Shown in pieces: positions 36,701 to 45,859 of a stretch of DNA of 64,000 bases. Each line of letters starts with the position of its first letter. Within the stretch, counting starts at the first letter, position 1. Below the pieces are notes generated by a model. That model did not search any database and was not told the DNA's origin. It was given only the letters and a program-made list of their open reading frames with translations. This DNA is from Kingella sp. (in: b-proteobacteria). GTDB taxonomy: Bacteria; Pseudomonadota; Gammaproteobacteria; Burkholderiales; Neisseriaceae. Location: assembly GCF_030527935.1 (NCBI RefSeq), contig NZ_JAUMZV010000008.1, forward strand, positions 6,019 to 70,018. The letters run 5' to 3'. Made by a program: the position numbers and the translations under genes.

Positions 36701-37075
36701 TTATCCGCGCTGTCTGTTGGCAACGAGTTTGCCCAACGCCAACACCAGTTGCTCATCGGTGAACGGTTTGCAGATAAAGCCGCGCGCGCCGTATTGCAGG
36801 GCTTTTAAGCCTGTTTGGCGGTCGGATAGCGCGGAGATAACCAAAATGCTGGTTTCTTTGCTCAGCTCGCGGATGCGTTTGATGCACTCTAAGCCATCCA
36901 TTTGTGGCATGGTTAAATCCATGGTAACCAAGTCGGGCTGGTGTTCTTTGAACAAGCGCACGGCTTCATCGCCATTGGATGCTGTGGCAACGATGTCTAG
37001 CTGTAAGCTGCTTAGGCTGCGTTCAATGCGGTTTCGGATGATGACAGAATCGTCCACAATCATCAGTTTATACAT
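36701..37075 (-). CDS. CheY-like single-domain response regulator
   Basis: A 124-residue receiver domain with no output domain. Key residues are all present: acidic pair Asp8/Asp9, phospho-acceptor Asp53 (TMDLTMPQMDG), Ser80 in VISAL and Lys in CKPF (about 103). Its start overlaps the end of the upstream kinase gene by 13 bp, so the kinase is almost surely its partner. With no effector domain it must act by binding another protein, as CheY or PilG do. Target unknown. Confidence 0.9.
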   Translation of the reverse strand: MYKLMIVDDSVIIRNRIERSLSSLQLDIVATASNGDEAVRLFKEHQPDLVTMDLTMPQMDGLECIKRIRELSKETSILVISALSDRQTGLKALQYGARGFICKPFTDEQLVLALGKLVANRQRG

Positions 37076-39411
37076 ATTGTTTCCTTGTGATTAGGATGCT
37101 TTTGGGAAAGATAGGCGAACCGAGTGTAGCCTTCGGCTGCGGTGGATACGCCAATGCGTCCGCCCATGTTTTGGATGGTGGCTTTGATAATATCCATGCC
37201 CACGCCGCGCCCTGCGTCTTCGGTTTCTTCGCTGGCGGTGGAGAAACCGTTACTAAACATCAGATTCAGCAATTGGCGTTGGTCAAACTCGGCGGCTTGC
37301 TCGGCGGTGGCGATGCCCAACGCCACGGCTTTGTTGCGAATCGCTTCAAAGTTGATGCCGTTGCCATCATCTTCGGCAACCAGCAGCAATTTGCCATCGG
37401 CTTGTTGCGAAAGGGTGAGTTTGAGCGTGCCCATTTCGGGTTTATTGCGTTGGCGGCGGATTTCGGGCGTTTCAATGCCATGCACCACCGAATTGCGCAA
37501 AAGCTGGATGGTGATGTCTTTGAGTTTTGCCCATTGCGCATCGCTCAATGGATTGCTTTCAAAGCCGCTGACAACAAGCTGCGCTTGTTTGTGCGTGCGT
37601 TTGGCGATGTCGGCAACGAATTGTTTGAAGTAATCCGTTTGCGCGGCGGCTTGATGACGCGATTCTTGCTCAGGACTGTTTTCAGGCTGCATACTGGTCA
37701 TTTGCACGTTGGCTGTGCCGCCGATGCGCCCGTTATAGGTGTTTAGCACGTCAAACAAGCGATACAAATCTTCCAGCATCACCACCAAGCCCAAGAAGTC
37801 TTGCCCTGTTAGGTTGGGCGAAGATTTCATGATGTTGAGCGCGTCTTCAAAGTTTTCACAAATATCCACCATGCGGTTCAGTTTCAAAGATGACGCTTCG
37901 CCTTTGATGGAGTGTACCAAGCGGGCGATGTATTGCGCTTTGCTGCGCAATTCTTCACGTTTGGTTTCGGGCGTTTTGAGCACTTGGTTGATTTCGTTCA
38001 ACCGTTCCATGCTGCCTTTGATGAAGCTGTTGAGCACGGTGGGGTTGGTGTTCAAAATGATGTTCAGCATTTCCAGCTCGCGCCCTTCTTGTTCTTTTTG
38101 GGCATCCAAGCTCGCTTGCAGCATCACCGATTCGGTGGTATCGGTTGCGCTGACCAAAATGCGTTCAATTTGACCATCCACCCACACGCGGAAGAATTTG
38201 AAATCCACAAAGCGTTGCGCGCCTGTGTCTTCCACTTGATAGCTGATTCGGTTGAGCGGATTCAAGTCTGCAATCAAATCTTCCACCACCCAATCGCTGT
38301 ATAGCTGGTCAATAAAGGTTTGGGTGATGTCCAAGTCTTCTTGTGGCACGATTTTGCTGAGCACATCCAGCAAGTTGCGGTTGCCCACGTCTTTTTGGTC
38401 GATGATTTCTTCCAAGCGGCGAGAATATTGACCACCAATGTTCAGGTTTTTATCCACCAAGAATAAACCTTCGTTCACAGATGCCATGATTTCGCTCATC
38501 TCTTGGTGGGCGATGTCCAATTCTTTATCGTGTTCCAACAGCGAACGCAACGCACCAAACACAATGCCCAAGAAGAGCAAGAACGCCATCGCAATACCAG
38601 CCAATTGCATATATTGCCATTGTTTACCGCGCAATGCGGCCACGTCGCGGTAGGCTTGCGCGGAGTCCAGCTCGGCAGATGCCATGGTGGTGTTATACAA
38701 GCGGGTGTAGCGCACAAGGAAGTCAATCGATTCGTAGCGCACTTTGCCTTTTTCCACTTCGGCAAGGAAGGTATCAATCAAGCCTTTATAAGGTGTCCAC
38801 ACGCGGATGGTTTCCGCCATGGTTTTGCGTTCTACTTTGGTGGACAGCGGGCGCACGTTTACGTCTTCATAGGTCAAATGGATGGTTTTGCCTTTTTCAA
38901 ACGCTTCTAACGTGTCGTCAAACTGGTCGCGCGAAGTTTTCAAGTCTTTAATCGCTTGAACAGCTTCTTGCGGCAATTGGTTGATGTCCACATAAGTGGC
39001 AACTTTGGGCTGCTCCACAATGGCAGGGGCAGAGGCAGCCTGAAAATCGTTATCCGCTGCTGCTTGGGGTTGATTCATCGCTTGCGCTGCTTCGCCAACA
39101 GCAGGTTCGCTGGCTGCGGACGAGGCAACGGGCAAGTCTTTTTCTTTTTCGTAGTCGTCCACATAGGCTTTGAAGTTAAACGCGGCGCGGGCAAATTGCG
39201 CCACCAAACGACCTTGGCGGGTAACCACCACCAGCTCTTTACCTGTTTGCGTTTGTTGTACCGTTACCCATGCGCTGAACGCCAGCGTTGCTACGGTGAA
39301 CACCAAGAACAAAACAATCATGGCAATCAAGGATGTATAGCGGCGCAAACCTTTTTTGGCTTCTTTTTTGGCTGCCGTGTTGGGCGCGGCGGTGTTGTTG
39401 GGATTACTCAT
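37063..39411 (-). CDS. Membrane Hpt/HATPase hybrid sensor kinase (CheA-like core)
   Basis: A 782-residue membrane kinase. In order: a membrane helix (about 27-49), a periplasmic sensor region of about 215 residues with a low-complexity Ala/Gln/Pro patch (95-135), a second helix (268-290), a PAS-like domain (302-430), an Hpt domain with phospho-His500 (VHSIKGEASSL) and a CheA-type ATPase with N box LLRNSVVHG (637-645), DDGNG (681-685) and GRGVGMD (734-740). It ends right after the ATPase, so the CheW-binding domain of CheA is missing. It lies between a binding-protein gene and a CheY-like gene; signal and output are unknown. Confidence 0.85.
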   Translation of the reverse strand: MSNPNNTAAPNTAAKKEAKKGLRRYTSLIAMIVLFLVFTVATLAFSAWVTVQQTQTGKELVVVTRQGRLVAQFARAAFNFKAYVDDYEKEKDLPVASSAASEPAVGEAAQAMNQPQAAADNDFQAASAPAIVEQPKVATYVDINQLPQEAVQAIKDLKTSRDQFDDTLEAFEKGKTIHLTYEDVNVRPLSTKVERKTMAETIRVWTPYKGLIDTFLAEVEKGKVRYESIDFLVRYTRLYNTTMASAELDSAQAYRDVAALRGKQWQYMQLAGIAMAFLLFLGIVFGALRSLLEHDKELDIAHQEMSEIMASVNEGLFLVDKNLNIGGQYSRRLEEIIDQKDVGNRNLLDVLSKIVPQEDLDITQTFIDQLYSDWVVEDLIADLNPLNRISYQVEDTGAQRFVDFKFFRVWVDGQIERILVSATDTTESVMLQASLDAQKEQEGRELEMLNIILNTNPTVLNSFIKGSMERLNEINQVLKTPETKREELRSKAQYIARLVHSIKGEASSLKLNRMVDICENFEDALNIMKSSPNLTGQDFLGLVVMLEDLYRLFDVLNTYNGRIGGTANVQMTSMQPENSPEQESRHQAAAQTDYFKQFVADIAKRTHKQAQLVVSGFESNPLSDAQWAKLKDITIQLLRNSVVHGIETPEIRRQRNKPEMGTLKLTLSQQADGKLLLVAEDDGNGINFEAIRNKAVALGIATAEQAAEFDQRQLLNLMFSNGFSTASEETEDAGRGVGMDIIKATIQNMGGRIGVSTAAEGYTRFAYLSQKHPNHKETICIN

Positions 39412-39421
39412 GGCGTTATCC

Positions 39422-40474
39422 TTATTTTAAGAATTCATCAACATTTTTCGCGCTAATGCCCACAAACGGCGGATAAATGGTGCGATCTTCCATACGATAC
39501 GATGTGGGCAAGCCTTCAAGCGGCGGTCTGCCCGAGCCCAAATTGGCGGCAACGCGCACGGCATCATGCGCCCATTGTTGATAGTCGCCACGTGCCGTGC
39601 CTGCCAGCAAGCCTGATTTCACCGCGCGTAAACCCACTTCGCCGCCATCCGAGCCGTAAACAGGGATGTTGATGCCGCGTTTTTTGAGTTCTTTGGCGAT
39701 GGCGATGGCGGTGTCGTCGTTGTTGGTCAAAATCACTTCCACATCGGCAAAGCGCGGGTTCGCTATCCATGCTTCAAGGTTTTTCAAGCCCAGCGCGGGG
39801 TCAAAGTTGGCATAGGAAACCATCAATTCGCTTACGGGGCGGGCTAATTCTGGATAGCTAGACATGGTGGCAACCGCCCAGTCGGAGCGGTCGCGGGTGA
39901 ACTCTGTGCCTTGTGTGGCTTTCATAAAGGCGTATTGGATGGTACCGTCGTGGTTTTTATCCATGGCGGGGTTTTCTTTAAACGCTTGGACAACCAGCAA
40001 ACCTTGCACCACGCCTGCGGTCATATCGTCGCCGCGCAAGTCATAGTCTAAATCGCAAGCGGCAAGGGCGCGTTTATCGGGCGACGCACCAAAAAACACC
40101 ACAGGAATTTTTTTTGCGCACAAGTCTTTCATCAGCGGGATAACGGCTTGGTTGTTGGCAATATTGAGCACGATGGCTTTGGCATCGGCTGCCGATTGGG
40201 CAAGTTGCTGGATTTGCGCGTCTTGGTTGGGGGCTTGTTCTATTTTGAGTTTGACGGTGGGAAAGTCTTTGCCTGCGGCGATTACGCCTGCATTCATCAG
40301 CTTTTGGAACTCCAAGCTATCGGGCTTATCCACCGAATTGACGGTAATTTTGATTTCTTGGCTAATTGGCGCGGATGCTTCGCCATAACCCGGTTTGCGC
40401 CGCTCGGCGACATCGTTGTTGCACGCGGTAAGCAAGGCGAGCATAAGCAGCGTGGTAAACGTTTTTTTCTGCAT
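39422..40474 (-). CDS. Periplasmic sugar-binding-type lipoprotein
   Basis: A 350-residue type 1 periplasmic binding protein of the galactose/ribose (MglB/RbsB) class. A lipoprotein signal ends LLTAC with lipidated Cys18. Family parts are IKITVNSVDKPDSLEFQKL (about 42-60), the VVFFGASPDKRAL hinge region and NNDDTAIAIAKELKKRGINIPVYGSD (about 250-275), which has the usual ligand-contact Asn/Asp residues. No ABC permease or ATPase gene is near; the next gene, 10 bp on, is a sensor kinase. Sensing rather than uptake is therefore likely, comparable to LuxP beside LuxQ. The ligand is unknown. Confidence 0.85.
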   Translation of the reverse strand: MQKKTFTTLLMLALLTACNNDVAERRKPGYGEASAPISQEIKITVNSVDKPDSLEFQKLMNAGVIAAGKDFPTVKLKIEQAPNQDAQIQQLAQSAADAKAIVLNIANNQAVIPLMKDLCAKKIPVVFFGASPDKRALAACDLDYDLRGDDMTAGVVQGLLVVQAFKENPAMDKNHDGTIQYAFMKATQGTEFTRDRSDWAVATMSSYPELARPVSELMVSYANFDPALGLKNLEAWIANPRFADVEVILTNNDDTAIAIAKELKKRGINIPVYGSDGGEVGLRAVKSGLLAGTARGDYQQWAHDAVRVAANLGSGRPPLEGLPTSYRMEDRTIYPPFVGISAKNVDEFLK

Positions 40475-41055
40475 GACAAGTTATTCCTTTAAGAAAGCCG
40501 TCTGGTTTTGAAAAAAACTGCCAAAAAATGCGCGACGGCATGATGGGGGGTGCGGAATGTTTTGCAACAAACAAAGCTGGGCTTGGAAATGGCACTATAT
40601 CCCATTTGCTTAGGTTGTGTTAAGCAGGATAAGCAATTTTTGTGCTAAATCATGCTTTTTGTGAAGATTTGGAAACATTTGTTTGGGGTAGTGGGTGGCG
40701 ATGGGGTAAGGCAGCCTGAAAATAGGCGAAGCGAGTTTGGGTGCAATAAGCCTACGAAATTTGTTTTCAGGCTGCCTTGTATGTAGCTAGGGGCAGCCTG
40801 AAAATAGGTGTTTCAGACGTTTTCAGGCTGCCTTTGCAAAATCCCCAATGACAGCCTGAAACCTAAAATGGAGCGGCGACGGCTCGTTGCCAATGCTTCA
40901 AACATTGCACTACTGTTTTGCCAAAATGTCGGCGAGCCGCCGACGCTCCATCGGTTACAGGTTTCGCAAAGGTTTCAGGCTGCCTTTGCATGGCGTATAA
41001 GGCAGTCTGAAAACGTAAAACCCGCATTCGTTCAGCAACGAATACGGATTTTTGT
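40475..41055. other. Intergenic stretch upstream of the sensory operon
   Basis: About 580 bp with no gene. Near 40475-40700 lies unique AT-richer sequence that should hold the operon promoter. The rest has DUS copies and an ATGGAGC palindromic element. Confidence 0.6.
40868..40951. repeat. ATGGAGC palindromic repeat, copy 6
   Basis: An 84-bp copy followed by the CGGTTACAGGTTTCGCAAAGG tail that accompanies most copies and leads into a DUS. Confidence 0.82.
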
Positions 41056-41481
41056 TTAAAACGCATCATCCAGCGGCGCAATCTGCCAATGTTTGAGCAA
41101 TTTGTTGAGCTGGCGCACTTTGCGTTGGCGGATGGCGCGGGCGAGCACCACGGGGGCGTTTAGGGCGAAGCGGCGGCGGGCGAAGCCTAGGTCTATGACT
41201 TCGTAAACCAGCATTTCGTGCTGTTCAAAGCGGATTTCGCCTGTGTTGGCAAGGATGCCGCGCGGGGTGCTTTGGTAGCTGCCGTCGGGTTGTTGCTGAT
41301 AGCGGTTGGCATCGCACCAGATATGAAACAGCATATCATTTTGGGCGTTGGCGGGGACGGGGATGCGCAGTTCGGGGTAACGGCGTTGGGCATCTTTGGC
41401 GTTGAGCCATAGGCAAAATAGGAAGAAGCCGCCGCCAAATAGCCCGCCGATGATGGCGCCGAGTAGGATGGGTGGGTTCAT
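41056..41481 (-). CDS. Unknown single-pass membrane protein coupled to rnc
   Basis: I do not recognise this 141-residue protein. It has one Gly/Phe-rich N-terminal membrane helix (about 5-26) and a soluble remainder ending in a basic, helical C-terminus. The start at 41481 is chosen because its ATG overlaps the rnc stop as ATGA, a typical coupling; upstream codons lie within rnc. Confidence 0.65.
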   Translation of the reverse strand: MNPPILLGAIIGGLFGGGFFLFCLWLNAKDAQRRYPELRIPVPANAQNDMLFHIWCDANRYQQQPDGSYQSTPRGILANTGEIRFEQHEMLVYEVIDLGFARRRFALNAPVVLARAIRQRKVRQLNKLLKHWQIAPLDDAF

Positions 41482-42197
41482 TTTTTGGTTTTGCGAAATG
41501 GGGGTTGTTGGGTAAGCCATGCAATGGCTTGCTGGGCGCAGTCTTGTTCGGCGGCGCGGCGGCTGTGGGCTTGGGCGTAGGTAATTTTGCCAAATTGCCC
41601 AAGGTCGCAGGATACGTCAAATAGGGCGGTGTTGCCTTCGCCTGTTTGCTTTTCTATGCGGTATTTGGGCAGGGGCAGGTGTTGGGCTTGCAGCATTTCT
41701 TGCAGTTGGGTTTTGGGGTCTTTGGCTTGGGTGTGGGTGTTGAGCTGTTGGATGCGGGGGGCAAACAGGCGTTGCACGGTGGCTTCGGCGGTGGCGAAGT
41801 CGGCATCAAAGCTGATGGCGGCGAGCAAGGCTTCTACGGCATCGGCTAGGATGGATGCGCGGTCGTTGCCGCCGCTTTTGAGTTCGCCCGCGCCTAGGTA
41901 TAGGGCGTTGCCAATATGCAGTTCGCGGGCGATTTCGGCAAGGGTGGCTTCTTTAACAAGCTGGGCGCGCAGGGGGGATAGGCGGCCTTCGGGCAGCTTG
42001 GGAAAGGCGTGGTAGAGCATTTTGGCGATGGCGTAGTCTAGGATGCTGTCGCCGATAAATTCTAGCCGTTCGTTGTTTTGGCTGTGGTAGCTGCGGTGGG
42101 TTAGGGCTTGTTGCAACAGGGCGGGGTTTTTGAAGGTGTAGCCGAGTTGGTTTTGCAGTTGGGTTAGGTATTGCTGGCGGGGGGTGGTTGGGGTCAT
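41478..42197 (-). CDS. rnc: Ribonuclease III
   Basis: A double-strand-specific RNase that processes rRNA precursors and many regulatory RNAs. From MTPTTPRQQ it has 239 residues, a normal length. It has the catalytic signature NERLEFIGDSILDYAIA (about 38-54), later acidic residues (DAVEALLAA) and a C-terminal dsRNA-binding domain. The frame is open to 42263, but those 22 codons are read through a DUS, so I choose 42197. Neither lepB nor era, common neighbours of rnc, is adjacent. Confidence 0.95.
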   Translation of the reverse strand: MTPTTPRQQYLTQLQNQLGYTFKNPALLQQALTHRSYHSQNNERLEFIGDSILDYAIAKMLYHAFPKLPEGRLSPLRAQLVKEATLAEIARELHIGNALYLGAGELKSGGNDRASILADAVEALLAAISFDADFATAEATVQRLFAPRIQQLNTHTQAKDPKTQLQEMLQAQHLPLPKYRIEKQTGEGNTALFDVSCDLGQFGKITYAQAHSRRAAEQDCAQQAIAWLTQQPPFRKTKK

Positions 42198-42320
42198 GGT
42201 TTGGTGTTTTGGGATGGGGTTTAGGCAGCCTGAAAAGGGGTTATCGTCAATTAGGTGGTACATGGGTTGAACCCTGTGATGATATTTTCAGGCTGCCTTT
42301 AAGCGGTTGAATGGGGTGAA

Positions 42321-42968
42321 CTAGAATTTTTTAAATTCCCACACGCTGCCGTCTGCATGGAAACTTAAATAATAGCGTGCGCCGTTGGCATCAATTTGGG
42401 CGGTGTGCCACATGAGTTTTTGCTGCTTGGGCAGCCAAATCAGGGCAACGTGGTAGGCTTGGGTTTCTACGGCGTTCACGCTTTGGGCTTTTTGTTGCCA
42501 TGCTTGGGCGATGTCGGCGGCTTGGGCGAAGTCTATTTGGGCAAGGGGAACGAGATGGCGGGCGGGGTTTCTGTTCGGCTCGGGGTCTGTGCCGATGGGG
42601 GTGGCGGCCCATTTGCCGTTTTCGTAGGTGTAGTACAGGATGTTTTCAGGCTGCTTGGGGTCTTGCAGGTCAATTTCTATGCGCGGGCGCGTGCCGTCAA
42701 AAAAGTTGATTTGTTCGTAGATTTGGATGGGCGCACCTTGCAATTCGGGTAGTTGGGTTAGGGCTTGTTGCGCGGCGCGCAGGGCTTGTTTGTCGCGCAG
42801 TATCCATTGTGGTTTTTCAGGCTGCTGTTCGGCTTGGGCTGGCTCTAACACGGCGGGTGCAGATGCAGCCTGAAAAGGGATGGCGTGGTTGCTTTGGGCG
42901 TGGGCGGCGGGGATGCCCAGCAGCGGCAGCACCAATGGGATAAGCAGGGAGAATAGCCAAGTTAGCAT
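42321..42968 (-). CDS. Unknown exported protein downstream of recR
   Basis: A 215-residue protein I do not recognise. It has a signal peptide (cleavage likely after AAHAQ, about residue 25), an Ala/Glu/Pro-rich linker including DUS-encoded QAAS (about 33-52) and a compact C-terminal domain of about 160 residues rich in Trp, Tyr and Gln. It overlaps the recR end by 7 bp, so the two are co-transcribed. Confidence 0.65.
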   Translation of the reverse strand: MLTWLFSLLIPLVLPLLGIPAAHAQSNHAIPFQAASAPAVLEPAQAEQQPEKPQWILRDKQALRAAQQALTQLPELQGAPIQIYEQINFFDGTRPRIEIDLQDPKQPENILYYTYENGKWAATPIGTDPEPNRNPARHLVPLAQIDFAQAADIAQAWQQKAQSVNAVETQAYHVALIWLPKQQKLMWHTAQIDANGARYYLSFHADGSVWEFKKF

Positions 42969-43591
42969 GGCGCGTCCTTTTTTTCTTGCAGCAGTTGCCG
43001 CTCGTACACCGCTTGGGCGAGCGTGCCTGCGTCCACGTATTCTAGCTCGCTGCCCAGCGGCATACCGCGTGCTAAACGGCTGATTTTATAGGGCTGTTCT
43101 TTGAGCAGCTCGGTGAGAATGTAGGCGGTGGCATCGCCCTCGGCGGTGAACGATGTGGCGATGATGATTTCTTGCACGGGGCTATCGGCAAGGCGGGCGA
43201 TGAGTTTTTCCAACGCAACATGGCTTAAATCCATGTTTTGCGTGGGGCTCACGCTGCCCATCAGCACAAAATACAAGCCATCGTGGCAATGGGCGGCTTC
43301 CATTGCGGCGATGTCGGCGGGCATATGCACAATCATCAGGCGGGTTTTGTCGCGCTGTTCATCGGCGCAGATGGTGCATTCCTCGCCCTCGCAAAAGGTG
43401 TTGCAATGACGGCAGTTGCCCACTTGCTGCAAGGCATTATCCAGCGCGGCAAGCAGTTCGGCTGCGCCCTCGCGGTTGTGTTGCAGCAAGGTGTGTGCCA
43501 TGCGCTGCGCGGTTTTCACGCCCACATTGGGGAACACGCGCAAGGCTTGGATTAGGGCAGAGTAGGCATCTTTATCTTTGGCTTGGGACAT
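42962..43591 (-). CDS. recR: Recombination mediator protein RecR
   Basis: Acts with RecO to load RecA on single-stranded DNA at gaps, in the RecF pathway. The 209-residue protein has the helix-hairpin-helix region (FPNVGVKTAQRMAHTLL, about 19-35), a four-Cys zinc finger (CRHCNTFCEGEECTIC, about 58-73) and a Toprim domain (VLMGSVSP; ATSFTAEGDATA). This is relevant in a naturally transformable group. Confidence 0.94.
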   Translation of the reverse strand: MSQAKDKDAYSALIQALRVFPNVGVKTAQRMAHTLLQHNREGAAELLAALDNALQQVGNCRHCNTFCEGEECTICADEQRDKTRLMIVHMPADIAAMEAAHCHDGLYFVLMGSVSPTQNMDLSHVALEKLIARLADSPVQEIIIATSFTAEGDATAYILTELLKEQPYKISRLARGMPLGSELEYVDAGTLAQAVYERQLLQEKKDAPC

Positions 43592-43629
43592 GGTTTCAGG
43601 TTGCCTTTGGGGGATGGATTGCGAACATC

Positions 43630-43688
43630 AGGCAGCCTGAAAACGGTAACACGTTGTTTTACTGATTTTATTCGTTTTCAGGCTGCCT
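43630..43688 (-). terminator. Inverted DUS pair between dcd and recR
   Basis: AGGCAGCCTGAAAACG and CGTTTTCAGGCTGCCT form a 16-bp stem with a 27-base loop, just after the dcd stop codon on the minus strand. Confidence 0.6.
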
Positions 43689-43697
43689 TGGAGCTAT

Positions 43698-44264
43698 TTA
43701 CGCTTTGGGCAGCGTAACGCCCGTTTGCCCCATATATTTGCCATTACGGTCTTTGTAAGACGTTTCGCACATTTCATCGCTTTCAAAAAACAGCACTTGC
43801 GCCACACCCTCGCCCGCGTAGATTTTGGCGGGCAGCGGCGTGGTGTTGGAAAATTCCAGCGTAACGTAGCCCTCCCATTCGGGTTCAAACGGGGTTACGT
43901 TCACGATGATGCCGCAGCGGGCGTAGGTGGATTTTCCCAAGCACACGGTGAGCACATTGCGCGGGATGCGGAAATATTCCACCGTGCGAGCCAGCGCGAA
44001 CGAATTGGGCGGGATGATGCAGCAGTCGTCTTCCACGGTAACGAAATTCTTGGGGTCAAAGTTTTTCGGGTCAACGATGGTGCTGTTGATGTTGGTGAAA
44101 ATTTTAAATTCGTTGGCGCAACGGATGTCGTAACCGTAACTAGATGTGCCGTAGGAAATGATTTTTTGCCCATTGGCTTCTTTGATTTGGCACGGCTCAA
44201 ATGGGTCTATCATGCCGTGTTGCTCCGCCATGCGGCGTATCCATTTATCTGATTTGATGGACAT
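43698..44264 (-). CDS. dcd: dCTP deaminase
   Basis: Turns dCTP into dUTP, the main bacterial source of dTMP precursors. The 188-residue length is standard. The trimeric dUTPase-like fold is recognisable from [13 protein letters not shown], the nucleotide-binding [10 protein letters not shown] and the catalytic-loop segment [19 protein letters not shown] (about 137-155). Confidence 0.96.
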   Translation of the reverse strand: MSIKSDKWIRRMAEQHGMIDPFEPCQIKEANGQKIISYGTSSYGYDIRCANEFKIFTNINSTIVDPKNFDPKNFVTVEDDCCIIPPNSFALARTVEYFRIPRNVLTVCLGKSTYARCGIIVNVTPFEPEWEGYVTLEFSNTTPLPAKIYAGEGVAQVLFFESDEMCETSYKDRNGKYMGQTGVTLPKA

Positions 44265-44284
44265 TTTGTTATCCTTTGTTGAGT

Positions 44285-44704
44285 TTAAGACTCGTAGCGG
44301 TCAAATTGAATTTTGATTTGCTTGCCTTGTTGTTGCATACGAAATTGGGCTTTGTAGGGGCTGGCGCATAAGCCGTCTGAATCGTATTCCATATAGAGCG
44401 CATTTTTGCTGACTTGATGCTTTTCGATAGTAGTGTCGCGCATGCCCTCATCATCGCAGGTGGTGCTTTGCCATTTTTGGGTGCGGTTTTTGGCGGGCAT
44501 TTTTTTGGGCAACCATGCTTTGTTGTCTGCATCGTGTTGACGGAAGGCTTGATAGGCAGCGTTCATATCGCTGCCTTGGAACACGCATTCTTGTTTTTGG
44601 TGAACAGCATCTTCGGTGGGGATGTCGCGGCAGGCAAGCGGCGCATCCGCCCATATTGCGGGCGCGGCGGCAAGGAGCAGAGCGGTGAATAACTGTTTTT
44701 TCAT
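44285..44704 (-). CDS. Unknown small exported protein with four cysteines
   Basis: A 139-residue protein with a clear signal peptide (cleavage near AIWADA, about residue 20). The mature part has four Cys residues (LACRD, QECVF, TTCDD, GLCAS), probably two disulfides, and looks periplasmic. I do not recognise a family. It lies 20 bp before dcd on the same strand. Confidence 0.65.
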   Translation of the reverse strand: MKKQLFTALLLAAAPAIWADAPLACRDIPTEDAVHQKQECVFQGSDMNAAYQAFRQHDADNKAWLPKKMPAKNRTQKWQSTTCDDEGMRDTTIEKHQVSKNALYMEYDSDGLCASPYKAQFRMQQQGKQIKIQFDRYES

Positions 44705-44782
44705 GATGGTAAAAACTCGTTAGGATGGGTAAAGCGTGATTGTAATGTTTTCAGGCTGCCTTTGGATAGGGCAGCCTGACAG

Positions 44783-45688
44783 CTAGGACGATTTTTGCCA
44801 GCCGCCCAAATAGCCCACCAGCTCGCTAATCATCGTGCCGATGCTTTCTGCCATCAGGATTTGGCTGGCGAAAGCAAGGCTGGCGGCATCGTCGCCGTGT
44901 TGTTCGGCTTCTTCTTGCAACACGTCTAAATATTGAATGCGTTTGAGCGCGAAGTTGGCATCCAACACAAAGGCGATTTGCTCGCGCCACACCAAGCCAA
45001 GCTGGGTTACGCTTTTGCCGTCTTTTAAATGCTGCACCACTTCGGGCACGGTTAAATCTTGCTTGGCGATTTTAATCACGGGCACGACATCGCCACTGCC
45101 TTTGATTTCGCAGTTGTCGTCCAGCTCAAAACCGCCTTGGCACGCGCCATTGAGCAGCCATTCGGTCATCAGGCTGCTGGGCGATTGTTGGGTTTGTGGC
45201 AGGCGCGCTTCCAAGCCGCCGAGTGCTTCGCGCAGCTTGGTGAGCAGGTTTTCGGCTTTGTTGGCATTGGCGTTGTTAATCAGCAAAAAACCGTGTTTGG
45301 TGTCGCAAATGGCTTGCGTGCGGCTGCTGCGGGTGAACGCGCGGGGGAGCAGGTCGTCGGTGATTTGCTCTTTGAGTTCTTGCTTTTCTTTGCGCCCCAC
45401 GCTGCGGGCTTCAGCGGTTTGGATTTCGGCAACTTTGTCGTCCAAAATTTCACGAATCACGCTGGCGGGCAGCACTTTTTCCGCTTTTTTCAGCGCGATA
45501 GACCATGTGAAATCGGCGGGGAACACCAGCTCGGGGCTAAAACCGTGGGGCGGGGTAAAGCCTTCGCTAAACCAGTCTAGTCCTGTAATCGGAGCAAATT
45601 GGGCGGCAGTGAGCTTGCTGGCAAGGGTGTCTAAATCGGGCAGGGTTTCGGGATTGATGGGGTAGAAATTGAGTTGTTTGAACCACAT
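44783..45688 (-). CDS. rdgC: Recombination-associated protein RdgC
   Basis: A ring-shaped DNA-binding protein that restrains RecA; in Neisseria it has been linked to pilin antigenic variation. From MWFKQLNFYP the protein has 301 residues, the usual size, and shows family segments (TGLDWFSEGFTPPHGF near 37-52; WREQIAFVLDANFALKRIQYL near the C-terminus). The frame is open to 45841, but the extra 51 residues are not family-like and I excluded them. Confidence 0.94.
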   Translation of the reverse strand: MWFKQLNFYPINPETLPDLDTLASKLTAAQFAPITGLDWFSEGFTPPHGFSPELVFPADFTWSIALKKAEKVLPASVIREILDDKVAEIQTAEARSVGRKEKQELKEQITDDLLPRAFTRSSRTQAICDTKHGFLLINNANANKAENLLTKLREALGGLEARLPQTQQSPSSLMTEWLLNGACQGGFELDDNCEIKGSGDVVPVIKIAKQDLTVPEVVQHLKDGKSVTQLGLVWREQIAFVLDANFALKRIQYLDVLQEEAEQHGDDAASLAFASQILMAESIGTMISELVGYLGGWQKSS

Positions 45689-45859
45689 GATTGGCGTGTC
45701 TCGTGTTGCTAAAAAGGGCGGGATTATAACATTTAGCTGCCTTAGAAATCCCCCGCTTTCCCAATAAGAAAAACTATCTTCCCCCAATCCTACTGGTTCT
45801 CCCACGCGCCAAGCCCTATCATTCGCTCTTCTATCAACCACCTAAAAAAAGGAAAAATC

